A stretch of 64,000 bases of DNA from Sulfurimonas sp. (lineage in GTDB: Bacteria; Campylobacterota; Campylobacteria; Campylobacterales; Sulfurimonadaceae), in the NCBI RefSeq assembly GCF_041583195.1, contig NZ_JBFHGL010000008.1, forward strand, positions 51,032-115,031, given 5' to 3'. The position numbers and the translations under genes are program-made. Positions 35,903 to 45,539 of this stretch are shown one piece after another (position 1 is the first letter of the stretch; the number at the start of each line of letters is the position of its first letter). Below the pieces are notes generated by a model that was not told the origin of the DNA, searched no databases, and saw nothing but the letters and a program-made list of their open reading frames with translations.

Positions 35903-36733
35903 TTACCTACCCTCAAACAAGCGACGAAGTTTTACACTTGGATTATCTTCTGTATAAACTTTAGTAAAACGGATCTGATGTTTTCTAAAAGTCTCGAAAA
36001 GTTTATGATCATGTTCATGAACTTTCTTTGCATAAGCTTGTACGCTTGAAGAATTAAAATCACCTTCTAAAGTAGTCCCGCTCTCAGGATCAACTAGTGA
36101 TGAAAAACCCATTTGAGGAGGCTTTTCCTCTAGTTTGTCACGGACTATTATAGATACGACTTCATGCTTTTTAGCAAGCAGTTTAAAATCAGGCACTTCA
36201 AAAAAATCACCTACAAAAAGTATAAGTGATTTTCTTTTTAGCCTTTTATAGAGAGTGTCTGAAATAAATTTAAAATCTACCTGCTTGTTTAGTGCATCAA
36301 ACTCTAAAATATCTTTTGTAATTGACTGGATCTGATGTATCTTTTTACTCGGTTTGTAAAAATTATCTATTTTGTCAGTAAAGCTGTAATAGCTTAAAAG
36401 ATCTCCATTTTTTAAAGTTGAAAACCCTAAAAGCGCAACTATTTCCGCAATACTTTCTTGTTTAAATTTCTTTGAGCCAAAATGTACACTACCGTTTAAA
36501 ATAGATACTAATACAACATTCAGTTCTCTCTCTTCACGAAAGATCTTAATATAAGGGCTCTGCATCTTTGCCGTAATATTCCAGTCTATATGGCGTATAT
36601 CATCACCCGGCATATATTCACGAAGCTCTATAAAATCATAACCCTCGCCCTGAAAAATGGATGGGTTATTTCCAACCATTTCGCTAAAGACCTGACGGCG
36701 GGCACGTACTAATATTTTTTGTAGTTTTGACAT
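35903..36733 (-). CDS. DUF58 domain protein
   Basis: 276 residues, soluble. The DUF58 signature GEGYDFIELREYMPGDDIRHIDWNITAK is at about 27-55, followed by a VWA-like fold with the region LNVVLVSILNGSVHFGSKKF in the MIDAS position but without DxSxS. DUF58 proteins accompany MoxR ATPases; biochemical activity is not established. It lies between moxR and the DUF4381-like gene in a tight operon. Confidence 0.88.
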   Translation of the reverse strand: MSKLQKILVRARRQVFSEMVGNNPSIFQGEGYDFIELREYMPGDDIRHIDWNITAKMQSPYIKIFREERELNVVLVSILNGSVHFGSKKFKQESIAEIVALLGFSTLKNGDLLSYYSFTDKIDNFYKPSKKIHQIQSITKDILEFDALNKQVDFKFISDTLYKRLKRKSLILFVGDFFEVPDFKLLAKKHEVVSIIVRDKLEEKPPQMGFSSLVDPESGTTLEGDFNSSSVQAYAKKVHEHDHKLFETFRKHQIRFTKVYTEDNPSVKLRRLFEGR

Positions 36734-36741
36734 GATTTAAC

Positions 36742-37686
36742 TTATGGTATTTTTACAGTCTCTAAAACTTTTTGGATGATCTCATCTGTCGTTATACCCT
36801 CAGCCTCAGCTTCATATGTAAGTACGATACGGTGACGCATAAGCTCTTTTGCAATGTAGGCTACATCTACAGGTGTTACAAAGTCTTTATCGCGCATGAA
36901 AGCCATAGCTTTTACCGCTTTAAACATATCTATACTTACACGAGGAGACGCACCAAACTGTATAAAATCTTTTAGATCTTCTAACCCATATTCTTCCGGA
37001 TGTCTTGTAGCATTTACAAGTTCTATCATATACTCTTCAACTTCCGCGTCAACATGTACGTTTTTAATCTGTTTTTTCAAATCATCTAGATCGTCTTTAT
37101 TGATCACTGCTTGAATCTCTTCAAAATTACCGCTTGATATACGTCTGGCGATCTCTAATTCTTCATCTTTTGTATTGTAATCAACAATCAGCTTTAACAT
37201 AAATCTGTCTAGCTGTGCTTCTGGAAGTTGATATACACCCTCTTGCTCAACAGGGTTTTGTGTAGCCATAACAAAAAATGGAAGATCTAATTTAAAGGTT
37301 TCATCACCGAGTGTTACTTGCTTTTCCTGCATAACTTCAAGTAGAGCTGATTGTACTTTTGCAGGAGCACGGTTGATCTCATCTGCAAGTAGAAGGTTTG
37401 TAAAAATAGGACCTTTTTTAATTTTAAAAGCATTGTTTTGAGGATCATAGATCTCAGCACCAAGTATATCTGATGGTAAAAGATCGGGTGTAAACTGAGC
37501 ACGTTTAAAGCCAAGTCCCAAAGATTTAGCAAGTGCATTTACGGTTGTTGTTTTTGCAAGTCCTGGTACACCCTCGATCAAGATGTGACCCTCACATAAA
37601 AGTGCAATAAGAAGAGAATCTATCATCTTCTCCTGACCAACTACAACCTTACTTACTTCTTTTTTAATCTCTGCTAATTTACTCAT
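36742..37686 (-). CDS. moxR: MoxR-family AAA+ ATPase
   Basis: 314 residues. Walker A is GVPGLAKTT (about 38-46), Walker B is LLLADEINRAPAKVQSALLE, sensor 1 lies in FFVMATQNPVEQEG, and an AAA lid domain follows. MoxR ATPases act as chaperones in maturation of protein complexes, usually with VWA partners such as those encoded next. It is first in the operon moxR-DUF58-DUF4381-batA-batB/C-batD. The second bat set upstream has no MoxR of its own, so this ATPase may serve both. Confidence 0.94.
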   Translation of the reverse strand: MSKLAEIKKEVSKVVVGQEKMIDSLLIALLCEGHILIEGVPGLAKTTTVNALAKSLGLGFKRAQFTPDLLPSDILGAEIYDPQNNAFKIKKGPIFTNLLLADEINRAPAKVQSALLEVMQEKQVTLGDETFKLDLPFFVMATQNPVEQEGVYQLPEAQLDRFMLKLIVDYNTKDEELEIARRISSGNFEEIQAVINKDDLDDLKKQIKNVHVDAEVEEYMIELVNATRHPEEYGLEDLKDFIQFGASPRVSIDMFKAVKAMAFMRDKDFVTPVDVAYIAKELMRHRIVLTYEAEAEGITTDEIIQKVLETVKIP

Positions 37687-37741
37687 TAAACATACCTATT
37701 TTGAATTTATATAAGTATATCCCAGAGTGGTAAATATTTAG

Positions 37742-38446
37742 TTAAATAGAACTCTCAAATCTCTTTAAAAACTCATCTCTACTATAAACCTTAGCACCGA
37801 GTTGTTTTTTATAATCCATATGTGGATGTCCCAGGTTCCAAAAAGCATAACCTTCTTTTTCAAGATGTTTCCCAAGAAGCACAAGCTGAAGAGTTCCAAA
37901 GTTGTTAAACTCTTTTTCCCTTAGACTAAAACCACTTAGACTAGTATATATATTTCCCGTCTTGTAACCTACTTCACCCGCTATAAGTTTATTTGTCTTT
38001 GAACACAAAACTTCGTAGCTATATACTTTAAAATTATCTCTTAAATCATTCTTTTCAAATAAAGTTGTTAGAAGTTCTCTATACTTTCCTTTTAACCAAT
38101 TATGTTCATGTAGTTTGTCTATTTGATCAAGTACTTCATCAAAATTTGTATTTTGTGAAAATATATATCTATCGGAGTTTAGTAGTTTTTGCAGCTTTTT
38201 AGATATATGTAGATCTTCAAAGTCTAAAACAGCGTAGTCAAATTGGAGTTCAGGAAGTAAAACTAGATCGTTATTAACTTCTAAAGATGTGGAGATAAAC
38301 CCGGAGTATGCTAGTTTTATATAAAACTCTTCACTCCAGTCATCACTCCAGTAATAGTTATTTGTAGTGTCTAAACAAAGTACGTTTTTGAAAAAGATAT
38401 CATTATCAACTGCTTCTTTGTTTAGATAATATATTTTTTCTTGCAA
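37742..38446 (-). CDS. Leucyl/phenylalanyl-tRNA-protein transferase-like (GNAT fold) protein
   Basis: 234 residues. The C-terminal half follows the Aat/LFTR pattern: LIAGEVGYKTGNIYTSLSGF, then FGTLQLVLLGKHLEKEGYAFWNLGHPHMDYKKQLGAKVYSRDEFL. The N-terminal part (YYWSDDWSEEFYIKLAYSGFIS) corresponds to the Aat start region. Aat attaches Leu or Phe to N-degron proteins for ClpS/ClpAP degradation, but key family positions differ, so the acceptor and activity are uncertain. It follows the chemoreceptor gene by three bases. Confidence 0.6.
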   Translation of the reverse strand: MQEKIYYLNKEAVDNDIFFKNVLCLDTTNNYYWSDDWSEEFYIKLAYSGFISTSLEVNNDLVLLPELQFDYAVLDFEDLHISKKLQKLLNSDRYIFSQNTNFDEVLDQIDKLHEHNWLKGKYRELLTTLFEKNDLRDNFKVYSYEVLCSKTNKLIAGEVGYKTGNIYTSLSGFSLREKEFNNFGTLQLVLLGKHLEKEGYAFWNLGHPHMDYKKQLGAKVYSRDEFLKRFESSI

Positions 38447-38449
38447 AAC

Positions 38450-40717
38450 TTATGTGTTGTAATCGTTTAACATATCATTGAGATGTTCTGTCATCTTAGA
38501 TAATTCAGAAGATGCATTTGCAATATCTTCTATACTTCTTTTATTTTCAGATGATATATTTTCAATCTCATTTACCTTACTAACCATAGACTCAACAGTC
38601 GCAGAGTTATTAATATAACCTGTTACAGTCTCATCAACTTGTGCTATTGAGCTGTCAATTGTTCCAACACTTTCATTGATTTCACTCTCAGCTTTAGAAG
38701 CATATTCAGAAAGATTTCCCATAGCTTCTGCATTTTTTGAAATGCTGTCACTTGCATCTATAACAGACTGAACGATCACACTTATAGTTGCATTGATTTC
38801 TGAAAGAGATTTTTGAGTACGCTCAGCCAGTTTTCTAACCTCGTCTGCAACAACAGCGAATCCACGACCGTGTTCACCTGCACGCGCAGCTTCAATAGCA
38901 GCATTTAGTGCAAGTAAATTTGTCTGATCAGCAATATCTGAGATCACTTCTAAAACAGTTTTAACTTGTGCTGCATCTGCACTTAACTGTTCAAGTCTAT
39001 GTGATAATTGAACCTCGTCTTCTGCACGCTGTTGAACCTCGTTTGCCAAATGTACTATTTGGTTATTAACACCGCGAAGAATCTCTCCTGCAGAGTTAAT
39101 GTTCTCTTTTGTCTCTTTAGCTTGTTGAACTGAACTTGTAAGAATATCTCTTAACTCATTACCCTCTGTAGATACAGCTTCTACTATCTCGCTCTCTTTT
39201 TTTGCTTTCTCTTGCATCTGAATTGATGTAGTTGACAGAGTAAAAGCAATAGATGTATTTTGAGACGATGAGTTTTTCGCTTCAGATACAGTCTCTTGTA
39301 CTTTTTTAATAAAATCATTTATGTTTGTAGCAACATCAGATATCTCATCACCTTCTGGCACTGAAATACGCTGTGTCAAGTCACCTTCACCTTTTGCTAG
39401 ATCATATGTAGCATCTTGAAGTACTTGAAGTTTGGCTACAACAATTTTTTGAATTGAAAGTGCACTGATTATAAAAAATACTACAAACAATCCAACAGAA
39501 ACGCCTATAATAATATTTCTTAGTTCATGAACGTTTTCTAAGACTTCATCCTCTTCTATCTCAACTATTACACCCCATTTTTTTCCAAAAACATCTATCG
39601 GCTCATATGAGCTTAATACACTTACACCCCTGTGATCATCAATGATCCAGCTTCCTGTTTTGCCTGCTTTAATTGCATCTACAGACTTAGATTTTATTTG
39701 GAATGTTCCAACCGTAGTACCTGCATTTAAAACATCTTTATTTTTTATATCTTTTATAAAACGGCTGTCGTTTTTCATATAACCGTCACTTGAAACAAGG
39801 TTTGCTATACCTGTTTTTCCAAGACCCGCTTTTTCAAAATTTCCATAAAAATTTACAACGTTATTTATCTTGCTTCTAGGTAATTGGAATATAACCGCAC
39901 CTTCGAAATCTTTACCAAAATTTAGCGGAGATGCCAAAAATAGACCTTGATCATTGTAGCTTGGCTCATAAGCCGCATAATCTGAAAAAGCTACATATCC
40001 TCTTTGTTTATTTTGAACTTCTTTAAATACCTTTGCAATACCGCTATCAGAATATACCCCTTCTAATATGTTTGTACCAAAATCTTTCTCTTTAGCAACT
40101 GAGTAAACGATATCTCCATTCGCATTTACTAAAAAAATATCATACATACCGTAGTTGTCAAGTATATGTTTATATGTAGGGTGAACTTGAACATGATTTG
40201 GCGAGTATGTATCACTGAAATCCTTATTCATAAAAAGATTTTGTTTTTCATTAACAGGATTTTCATTCTTAACTATATAAAGATACTGAGCTACAAGACC
40301 TGCTTTAGATTTAGGAAGATACTCTTCAGCCGAACGTTTTGGTTTTGAGCCTTTAACTTTATAGTTTATTCTGCTGATATACTCTTTTTCATAATGTTCA
40401 ATTAACTCTTTTTTAATTGTTTTAATATCAACTTTATCAAAATCTTCCAACTCTTCAAAACCTTCATCCATAGTCCATAAAATCTGAGTTGTAGCGTTAT
40501 CCGTACTTTTTGCCAACAATAAGTTTTTAACAGATGAGAAAAAATCCATAATATGCTCTTTTTTAGATTCTTTTACCGCATCTAAAAGATCCATATTACT
40601 TTTTACAAGAGATTCGCTTGAGCGTGAAACCGACACATATAATAGACTTGAAATAACTATAAATATAGCAACGGCGATTAAAGATGTGATTCTGAATTTA
40701 ATACTTTTGGTATTCAT
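38450..40717 (-). CDS. Methyl-accepting chemotaxis protein with large periplasmic sensor
   Basis: 755 residues. Transmembrane helices at about 8-26 and 400-422 enclose a periplasmic domain of 370 residues resembling double Cache sensors ([35 protein letters not shown]). HAMP (about 423-480) and a signalling domain follow, with the conserved hairpin tip [20 protein letters not shown] and [22 protein letters not shown]. It lacks the C-terminal pentapeptide tether of CheR. The ligand is unknown. Encoded between the two bat sets. Confidence 0.93.
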   Translation of the reverse strand: MNTKSIKFRITSLIAVAIFIVISSLLYVSVSRSSESLVKSNMDLLDAVKESKKEHIMDFFSSVKNLLLAKSTDNATTQILWTMDEGFEELEDFDKVDIKTIKKELIEHYEKEYISRINYKVKGSKPKRSAEEYLPKSKAGLVAQYLYIVKNENPVNEKQNLFMNKDFSDTYSPNHVQVHPTYKHILDNYGMYDIFLVNANGDIVYSVAKEKDFGTNILEGVYSDSGIAKVFKEVQNKQRGYVAFSDYAAYEPSYNDQGLFLASPLNFGKDFEGAVIFQLPRSKINNVVNFYGNFEKAGLGKTGIANLVSSDGYMKNDSRFIKDIKNKDVLNAGTTVGTFQIKSKSVDAIKAGKTGSWIIDDHRGVSVLSSYEPIDVFGKKWGVIVEIEEDEVLENVHELRNIIIGVSVGLFVVFFIISALSIQKIVVAKLQVLQDATYDLAKGEGDLTQRISVPEGDEISDVATNINDFIKKVQETVSEAKNSSSQNTSIAFTLSTTSIQMQEKAKKESEIVEAVSTEGNELRDILTSSVQQAKETKENINSAGEILRGVNNQIVHLANEVQQRAEDEVQLSHRLEQLSADAAQVKTVLEVISDIADQTNLLALNAAIEAARAGEHGRGFAVVADEVRKLAERTQKSLSEINATISVIVQSVIDASDSISKNAEAMGNLSEYASKAESEINESVGTIDSSIAQVDETVTGYINNSATVESMVSKVNEIENISSENKRSIEDIANASSELSKMTEHLNDMLNDYNT

Positions 40718-40791
40718 TTTTTTTCCATTCTGTTTTAAACATTAATATATTCGCATTTTACACAGTTTTTTTTTAACTTTTCTTATGTTTC

Positions 40792-41889
40792 TCATTTGAT
40801 CAACATTTTCTTAGCTACTTCTAATTCTATCTGTTTTTTCTCAATTTTTCTTATTATATCACTAAATCGTGATGAATTATTTATAACAAGTAAAATCAAT
40901 AGCTCATCTAAGTTTTTACAACTATCTACTTTGTTTTTAAACTCTGTATCTACACTTTTAGTTTTTGATTTTTTTATTTTTACTTTTCCCAATAAAAATC
41001 CAAGAATAAAGACTAATAGATAATATATATATTCCTGTTTAAAAACAATTTCATCTCTTTCTATCTTATCTAAAAGCTCGTCTTTTTTATAAAGTTCTTT
41101 TACCTCTATATCGAAAGCTTTAACTTCATACTCTTTTGAGCGTTTTTCAAAAGGATTAAAATATGTGTATTTAATAGATGGAAACTGAAAACTTTTATCA
41201 GTAACTAATGCAAATTTTTGACTCCAAAAGCCTTTATAACCGTCTTTAGTAAGTTTATAATCTGTTTTAGGAGTGGATGTAAAAACTTTTACACCTGAAA
41301 TATTCAGATCAATCATCTGCAATTTATCTAAATTTCCAACTCCATCTATAATGATCTCAAAATGATACGGCTCATACGCACTAACACTAGGTTTATCTTT
41401 CTTTATAGTAAAGTTAAGATCACCTACTAACGGGATATTGTTTGCCATAACATTCAAACTTAACTTTTTTTGTTTTATAAGTTTTTTGCTAAACTGTTCA
41501 TACACTGCATTGTCACGACCCAAAACCGTATTTTCAATTGAGTCTTGATTTGTTTTTTTCATCAATACGTCAAATTCAAACTCTACAAAACCGCTTGTTT
41601 TTAAAAAAGCTACAAACTCATAATCGTTTATTCTTTTTGAGTCTTCTATTCTTTCAATCTCACTAAGCAGATGTATATCGTAATCTTTATACTCTCCTAC
41701 AGGATTAAATTCAATAACGTGCAACTCGTCTCTTGAATTAAATTTACAACTGTAATGTAGATGCACGGCTTCATTTACATACGCTTGTGTTTTATCTATA
41801 GAAGCACTCCATCTATACTCTTCATTTGAATACAGGTTTATAATTATCAGAGATAAAAATAAGATTACCCTACCAAGGTTTCTTTTCAC
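40792..41889 (-). CDS. BatD-like membrane protein (set 2)
   Basis: 365 residues. A signal peptide (1-22) is followed by periplasmic beta-rich repeats with KDKPSVSAYEPYHFEIIIDGVGNLDKLQ, the BatD-type element also seen in set 1, one transmembrane helix (about 287-305) and a cytoplasmic tail. It is shorter than the set 1 homologue, and its start overlaps the VWA/TPR gene by 20 bases. Confidence 0.75.
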   Translation of the reverse strand: MKRNLGRVILFLSLIIINLYSNEEYRWSASIDKTQAYVNEAVHLHYSCKFNSRDELHVIEFNPVGEYKDYDIHLLSEIERIEDSKRINDYEFVAFLKTSGFVEFEFDVLMKKTNQDSIENTVLGRDNAVYEQFSKKLIKQKKLSLNVMANNIPLVGDLNFTIKKDKPSVSAYEPYHFEIIIDGVGNLDKLQMIDLNISGVKVFTSTPKTDYKLTKDGYKGFWSQKFALVTDKSFQFPSIKYTYFNPFEKRSKEYEVKAFDIEVKELYKKDELLDKIERDEIVFKQEYIYYLLVFILGFLLGKVKIKKSKTKSVDTEFKNKVDSCKNLDELLILLVINNSSRFSDIIRKIEKKQIELEVAKKMLIK

Positions 41890-43294
41890 TTACACCCCTT
41901 TTGTTGATCAGCTCATATTGACGTGAACTTAATTTTGCTTTTCCTTGACTCATATCAACAGAACTTTGGTTTGACTTAACTTTCTTACCGCTGTTATCAC
42001 TTGAACTACTTGATGCCGCACTGACATTCATGTTTGAACCGCCACCTTCTTTTTTCTTTTGAGAAGATTCTCTTTGCTTGGCATGAGATGATTTTTTTGC
42101 AGACTTTTGCTGACCTGTATTCATCTGCTTATTTTCTCCGGCATCTTCAATATAACGCATATTCTGATCAGCTTCTAGTGAATAGTGAAGAGTAAGCGAC
42201 TTCATGTAACTCTCACGCGCTTTTTTAAACTCTTTTAATCTAACGTAAGTATTTGCCATATTGTAAAAAATAATTGACTTGTTTAGTTCATCATCAGATT
42301 TTAACTGCTTGTAAATATCCAGTGCCTCTTCATATTTTCCCAAAGTATACATCTTGTTAGCCTCATAAAAACTTTTATAATCAAGTGCCTGAGTATTTAC
42401 TCCAAATAAAAGCAAAAAAGCCAATATAAATCGCTTTAGATTTGTAACACTTATTAAAAAACTTATAATAGCCAAGGCTACAAAATAATAGAAAAGTTCT
42501 TTATTTTGAACAATAGTAACCTGTGTGCTTATTACATCTTCTCTTTGTGAATTTAGAGCAGATACTATGTCTGAAAAACTTCTACTATAAACTCCACCAG
42601 TTACATTTGCAATAGTTTTAACAGCAGTGTTGGCACTGGTTATAACTATATTACTATTTTCATCTTCAAGCAAATCGCCGTTTTTTAACTTCAGAGTTGA
42701 GCCTGCATCTGTAGCTGTGAGCATAATATTTACTATCATGTTATTCTCTTTTGCATACCTAGCTTCTTCAGAGTAGTTAAGCTCATCTGCACCGTCTGTA
42801 AACAATACAACCGAGAGCTTTTTACTCTTTGATATTTTTCTAGCTAGCTTTAAGGCAGGCATTACACTTGATCCCTTTGTAACTATAAGTGATTCATCAA
42901 GTGAATTAAACAGATGTAGAAGCAGCTCACTATCTTGCGTAAGTGGACTTAATATTATGGCATTTGTTGTAAATCCTAAAACTCCAAACCTTGTATTTTT
43001 ATGACTCTCTACCAACTCTTTTAGCAGCTCTTTTGAATGAGTAAGTCTTGTAGGATAAATATCTTCTGCCTGCATAGAGTATGAGAGATCAACCGCAACT
43101 ACCACATCGTTAAGATTCTGCTTTGTTTTTATTGGCTCTTGTTCAATTACAGGGCGAGCCAGGGCCAATACGATAAACACAAATGTAATCGTATACCCGT
43201 ATGTACTTGGTAAAAAGTTTTTATAGTCTTTTTTTACTATAATTGCCAATAAAAACAAAAATAGCCAAAGATATTCAGGGTTTAAAAAGCTCAT
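41870..43294 (-). CDS. BatB/BatC-like VWA plus TPR protein (set 2)
   Basis: 474 residues. Membrane segments near 7-17 and 33-48 precede a VWA domain with MIDAS DLSYSM (residue about 69), two helices around 270-300, TPR-type repeats (FYEANKMYTLGKYEEALDIY; FYNMANTYVRLKEFKKA) and a Ser/Lys-rich tail. It has the same architecture as the set 1 protein and ends, like it, in KPW. It overlaps both neighbours. Confidence 0.82.
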   Translation of the reverse strand: MSFLNPEYLWLFLFLLAIIVKKDYKNFLPSTYGYTITFVFIVLALARPVIEQEPIKTKQNLNDVVVAVDLSYSMQAEDIYPTRLTHSKELLKELVESHKNTRFGVLGFTTNAIILSPLTQDSELLLHLFNSLDESLIVTKGSSVMPALKLARKISKSKKLSVVLFTDGADELNYSEEARYAKENNMIVNIMLTATDAGSTLKLKNGDLLEDENSNIVITSANTAVKTIANVTGGVYSRSFSDIVSALNSQREDVISTQVTIVQNKELFYYFVALAIISFLISVTNLKRFILAFLLLFGVNTQALDYKSFYEANKMYTLGKYEEALDIYKQLKSDDELNKSIIFYNMANTYVRLKEFKKARESYMKSLTLHYSLEADQNMRYIEDAGENKQMNTGQQKSAKKSSHAKQRESSQKKKEGGGSNMNVSAASSSSSDNSGKKVKSNQSSVDMSQGKAKLSSRQYELINKRGVSEKKPW

Positions 43295-44217
43295 CTTTTT
43301 ATCTCCCTGTACATTAGATATAGTAAAAGAGTTACTGCTAGTAATAAAAACAGTTCATAATAGTAGTCCTTTAGTAAAAACTCCCTGCTTTTGATTTTTG
43401 AACTCTCCAACTCATCTATATTTTCATATACGGCTTTTAACTCTTTTGAATTAGAAGCATAATAAAAGTGCCCTCCACTTGAAGTTGCTACTTTACTAAG
43501 AAGAGCCTCATCCGCTTCGCCTTTTTTCCCAATTGCTATCGTATATATTTTTATATTTTTTTCTTTTACCAACTTTACCGCATCTTTTGGACTAATTGAT
43601 CCACTGTTGTGCTCACCGTCACTCAGAAGTATAATAACTTTACTTTTAGCAGTAGAGTGTTTAAAAGCTCTGACACCCATAGATATAGCCTCACCCATAG
43701 CCGTATTTTGTCCAGCCATACCTTGCGATAAAAGGTCAAACATATCTATAACTATATCTTTCTCATAAGTAATAGGACTTGCAATAAAAGCAAAATCCCC
43801 AAACAGAACTATCCCGACATTATCACTTTGTCTGTTTTTTATAAACTCTTTTGCTATGTACTTTGTGATCTCGAACCTGCTCTTACCTTTAAGTTCTTCA
43901 TCATCACTTGAATCAAAACCTGATGAGTTCATAGAACCGCTTGCATCTATTGCAAGCAGTATATCTTTACCGTGACGATTTAGTGGATTAGCCTTATCTA
44001 TAATTATAGGAGATGCCAAAGCTATAACTAAAAATATAAAGATAAGTATTTTTATTATCCACTCAATATGTTTTAGAGATCTTTTTGCACTCATTAGATG
44101 CAAGTGAACAAAATAGATACTCTTTGGATACTCTTTACATTTGTATAAACAATAAATAATCGGCACAAGAAATAATATGAACCAAGGATATTCAAAACTA
44201 AAGTAATTCATGTTCAT
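43291..44217 (-). CDS. BatA-like VWA membrane protein (set 2)
   Basis: 308 residues. Helices near 10-25, 50-70 and 285-303 flank a VWA domain with MIDAS DASGSMNSSGFD, GQNTAMGEAISMG and LLSDGEHNSG. It closely parallels the set 1 BatA, and both end their loop with a similar DELE(K/S)S(E/K)I. It is first in the second bat set, about 50 bases upstream of the tRNA promoter on the other strand. Confidence 0.83.
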   Translation of the reverse strand: MNMNYFSFEYPWFILFLVPIIYCLYKCKEYPKSIYFVHLHLMSAKRSLKHIEWIIKILIFIFLVIALASPIIIDKANPLNRHGKDILLAIDASGSMNSSGFDSSDDEELKGKSRFEITKYIAKEFIKNRQSDNVGIVLFGDFAFIASPITYEKDIVIDMFDLLSQGMAGQNTAMGEAISMGVRAFKHSTAKSKVIILLSDGEHNSGSISPKDAVKLVKEKNIKIYTIAIGKKGEADEALLSKVATSSGGHFYYASNSKELKAVYENIDELESSKIKSREFLLKDYYYELFLLLAVTLLLYLMYREIKR

Positions 44218-44272
44218 ATTTTACCCAAAATAATAAATTTCAAAAAAATTTACAAATTTGTCAAAAAAACTC

Positions 44273-44301
44273 TTGACTTTAAAAACTGATTTGTCTATAA
44301 T
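44273..44301 (+). promoter_or_regulatory. Near-consensus sigma-70 promoter for tRNA-Lys/tRNA-Glu
   Basis: TTGACT (44273-44278) and TATAAT (44296-44301) are separated by exactly 17 bases. The tRNA-Lys gene begins 28 bases after the -10. It is the only promoter in this window with a clear -35 box, which fits strong stable-RNA expression. Confidence 0.8.
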
Positions 44302-44328
44302 TTCGACCTCTTAACAAAGAGAACAAAC

Positions 44329-44404
44329 GTCTTGTTAGCTCAGCTGGTAGAGCACGTCACTTTTAATGATGTGGCCTCAGGTTCGAATCCTGAACAGGAC
44401 ACCA
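44329..44404 (+). tRNA. tRNA-Lys (anticodon TTT)
   Basis: 76 bases with encoded CCA. Acceptor GTCTTGT pairs with ACAGGAC (one G-T), D-arm GCTC...GAGC, anticodon loop CTTTTAA with TTT at 44362-44364, and T-arm TCAGG-TTCGAAT-CCTGA. All standard features are present. Confidence 0.95.
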
Positions 44405-44411
44405 TTTTATC

Positions 44412-44486
44412 GGCCCCATCGTCTAGCGGTTAGGATCCATGGTTTTCATCCATGTTACAGGAGTTCGAGTCTCCTTGGGGTCACCA
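44412..44486 (+). tRNA. tRNA-Glu (anticodon TTC), A73 type
   Basis: 75 bases with encoded CCA and discriminator A. Acceptor GGCCCCA pairs with TGGGGTC, anticodon loop TTTTCAT with TTC at 44445-44447 and a normal T33. It lies 7 bases after tRNA-Lys and shares its promoter. Confidence 0.93.
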
Positions 44487-44549
44487 CTTTATTATTAAAA
44501 AATCAAACAATTTTAACTAGAACCTGTTTCATTCTCCCTTTTTTACTAT

Positions 44550-44575
44550 GAAGATAAGTCCCACCACTTATCTTC
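44550..44575 (+). terminator. Terminator hairpin after the tRNA pair
   Basis: A perfect 10-bp inverted repeat GAAGATAAGT / ACTTATCTTC with a 6-base loop is followed by ACTTTT on the plus strand. It lies between the tRNA operon and the convergent hemC gene and may serve both. Confidence 0.65.
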
Positions 44576-44579
44576 ACTT

Positions 44580-45539
44580 TTACAATCTCTGAGGCATCTC
44601 CTCTTTAAATGCATTCTCTTCAGCACGCTTTAGTAGATCTAACGCACCGTTGTCTATCATTTGTTGTGCCAGTTGAACACCTATATTTTCACTCTCATTA
44701 ACGTTACATACAACTTTATCTTCCATAACATTTGTACCATTAGGGAAACCAAGCATTACACGAAATGTTATCTCATTTCCATTTTTAACGGCATTACAAG
44801 CTACAGGAGCTGAACATCCGGCACCAATCTTAGATATAAAATCTCTCTCTATTTGAGTACATATAAAAGTATCTTCATCTTTTAAAGATTCTGCTATTTC
44901 ACGTACCTTTTCATTACCTTGAACTATCTCTATTCCAAGAGCTGCTTGACCCATAGGAGGGATCATCATATCTAGTGATAATTTTTGAGTATACGGTATA
45001 TCTTTTAACAGATCTAATCTGTTAAGTCCGATAAATGCGAGTATAATTGCATCGTATTGCCCCTCTGCAAGTTTTCTAAGTCTAGTGTTTACGTTTCCAC
45101 GTAAATCCTTTACTTTTAAATCAGGACGTTTACGAAGAAGCTGCATACGACGTCTAAGACTTGTAGTACCAACAACTGCACCCTCTGGAAGCTCATCTAA
45201 AGAGCTGTATTTATGAGATAAGAACACATCGCTTTGATCTTGCCTCTGTGTAACTGCAACTAACTCTAGACCTTCAGGGATGTACGTAGGTACATCTTTT
45301 AAAGAGTGAACTGCCAAGTGTGCATTTCCAGCCAACATCTCATCTTCTAGCTCTTTTGTAAAATGCCCTTTTCCACCGATCAGTGCCAGTGGTTTATCAA
45401 GAACTTTATCACCGTTACTTACTATCTTGTTTAACTCAACTTCAATTTCAGGGAAAGATTTTTCAACTCTTTCTTTAATATGATATGCCTGCCATAAAGC
45501 AAGGTCTGAAACTCTGGTAGCTATTACTAATTTTTTCAT
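44580..45539 (-). CDS. hemC: Porphobilinogen deaminase (hydroxymethylbilane synthase)
   Basis: 319 residues. It polymerises four porphobilinogens for heme synthesis. The start KLVIATRVSDLALWQA, HSLKDVPT with the catalytic-region Asp, TTSLRRRMQLL, LRGNVNTRL and the dipyrromethane-attachment Cys242 in GAGCSAPV are present. It is last in a minus-strand cluster with proS, hemA and a polyprenyl synthase, an order shared with H. pylori HP0237-0240. Confidence 0.96.
   Translation of the reverse strand: MKKLVIATRVSDLALWQAYHIKERVEKSFPEIEVELNKIVSNGDKVLDKPLALIGGKGHFTKELEDEMLAGNAHLAVHSLKDVPTYIPEGLELVAVTQRQDQSDVFLSHKYSSLDELPEGAVVGTTSLRRRMQLLRKRPDLKVKDLRGNVNTRLRKLAEGQYDAIILAFIGLNRLDLLKDIPYTQKLSLDMMIPPMGQAALGIEIVQGNEKVREIAESLKDEDTFICTQIERDFISKIGAGCSAPVACNAVKNGNEITFRVMLGFPNGTNVMEDKVVCNVNESENIGVQLAQQMIDNGALDLLKRAEENAFKEEMPQRL

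Noticed and set aside
37742..44217. Genomic island or mobile insertion between the two bat sets
   Set aside because: No integrase, transposase, direct repeats or composition shift is visible, and the tRNA genes lie outside without a duplicated 3' end.
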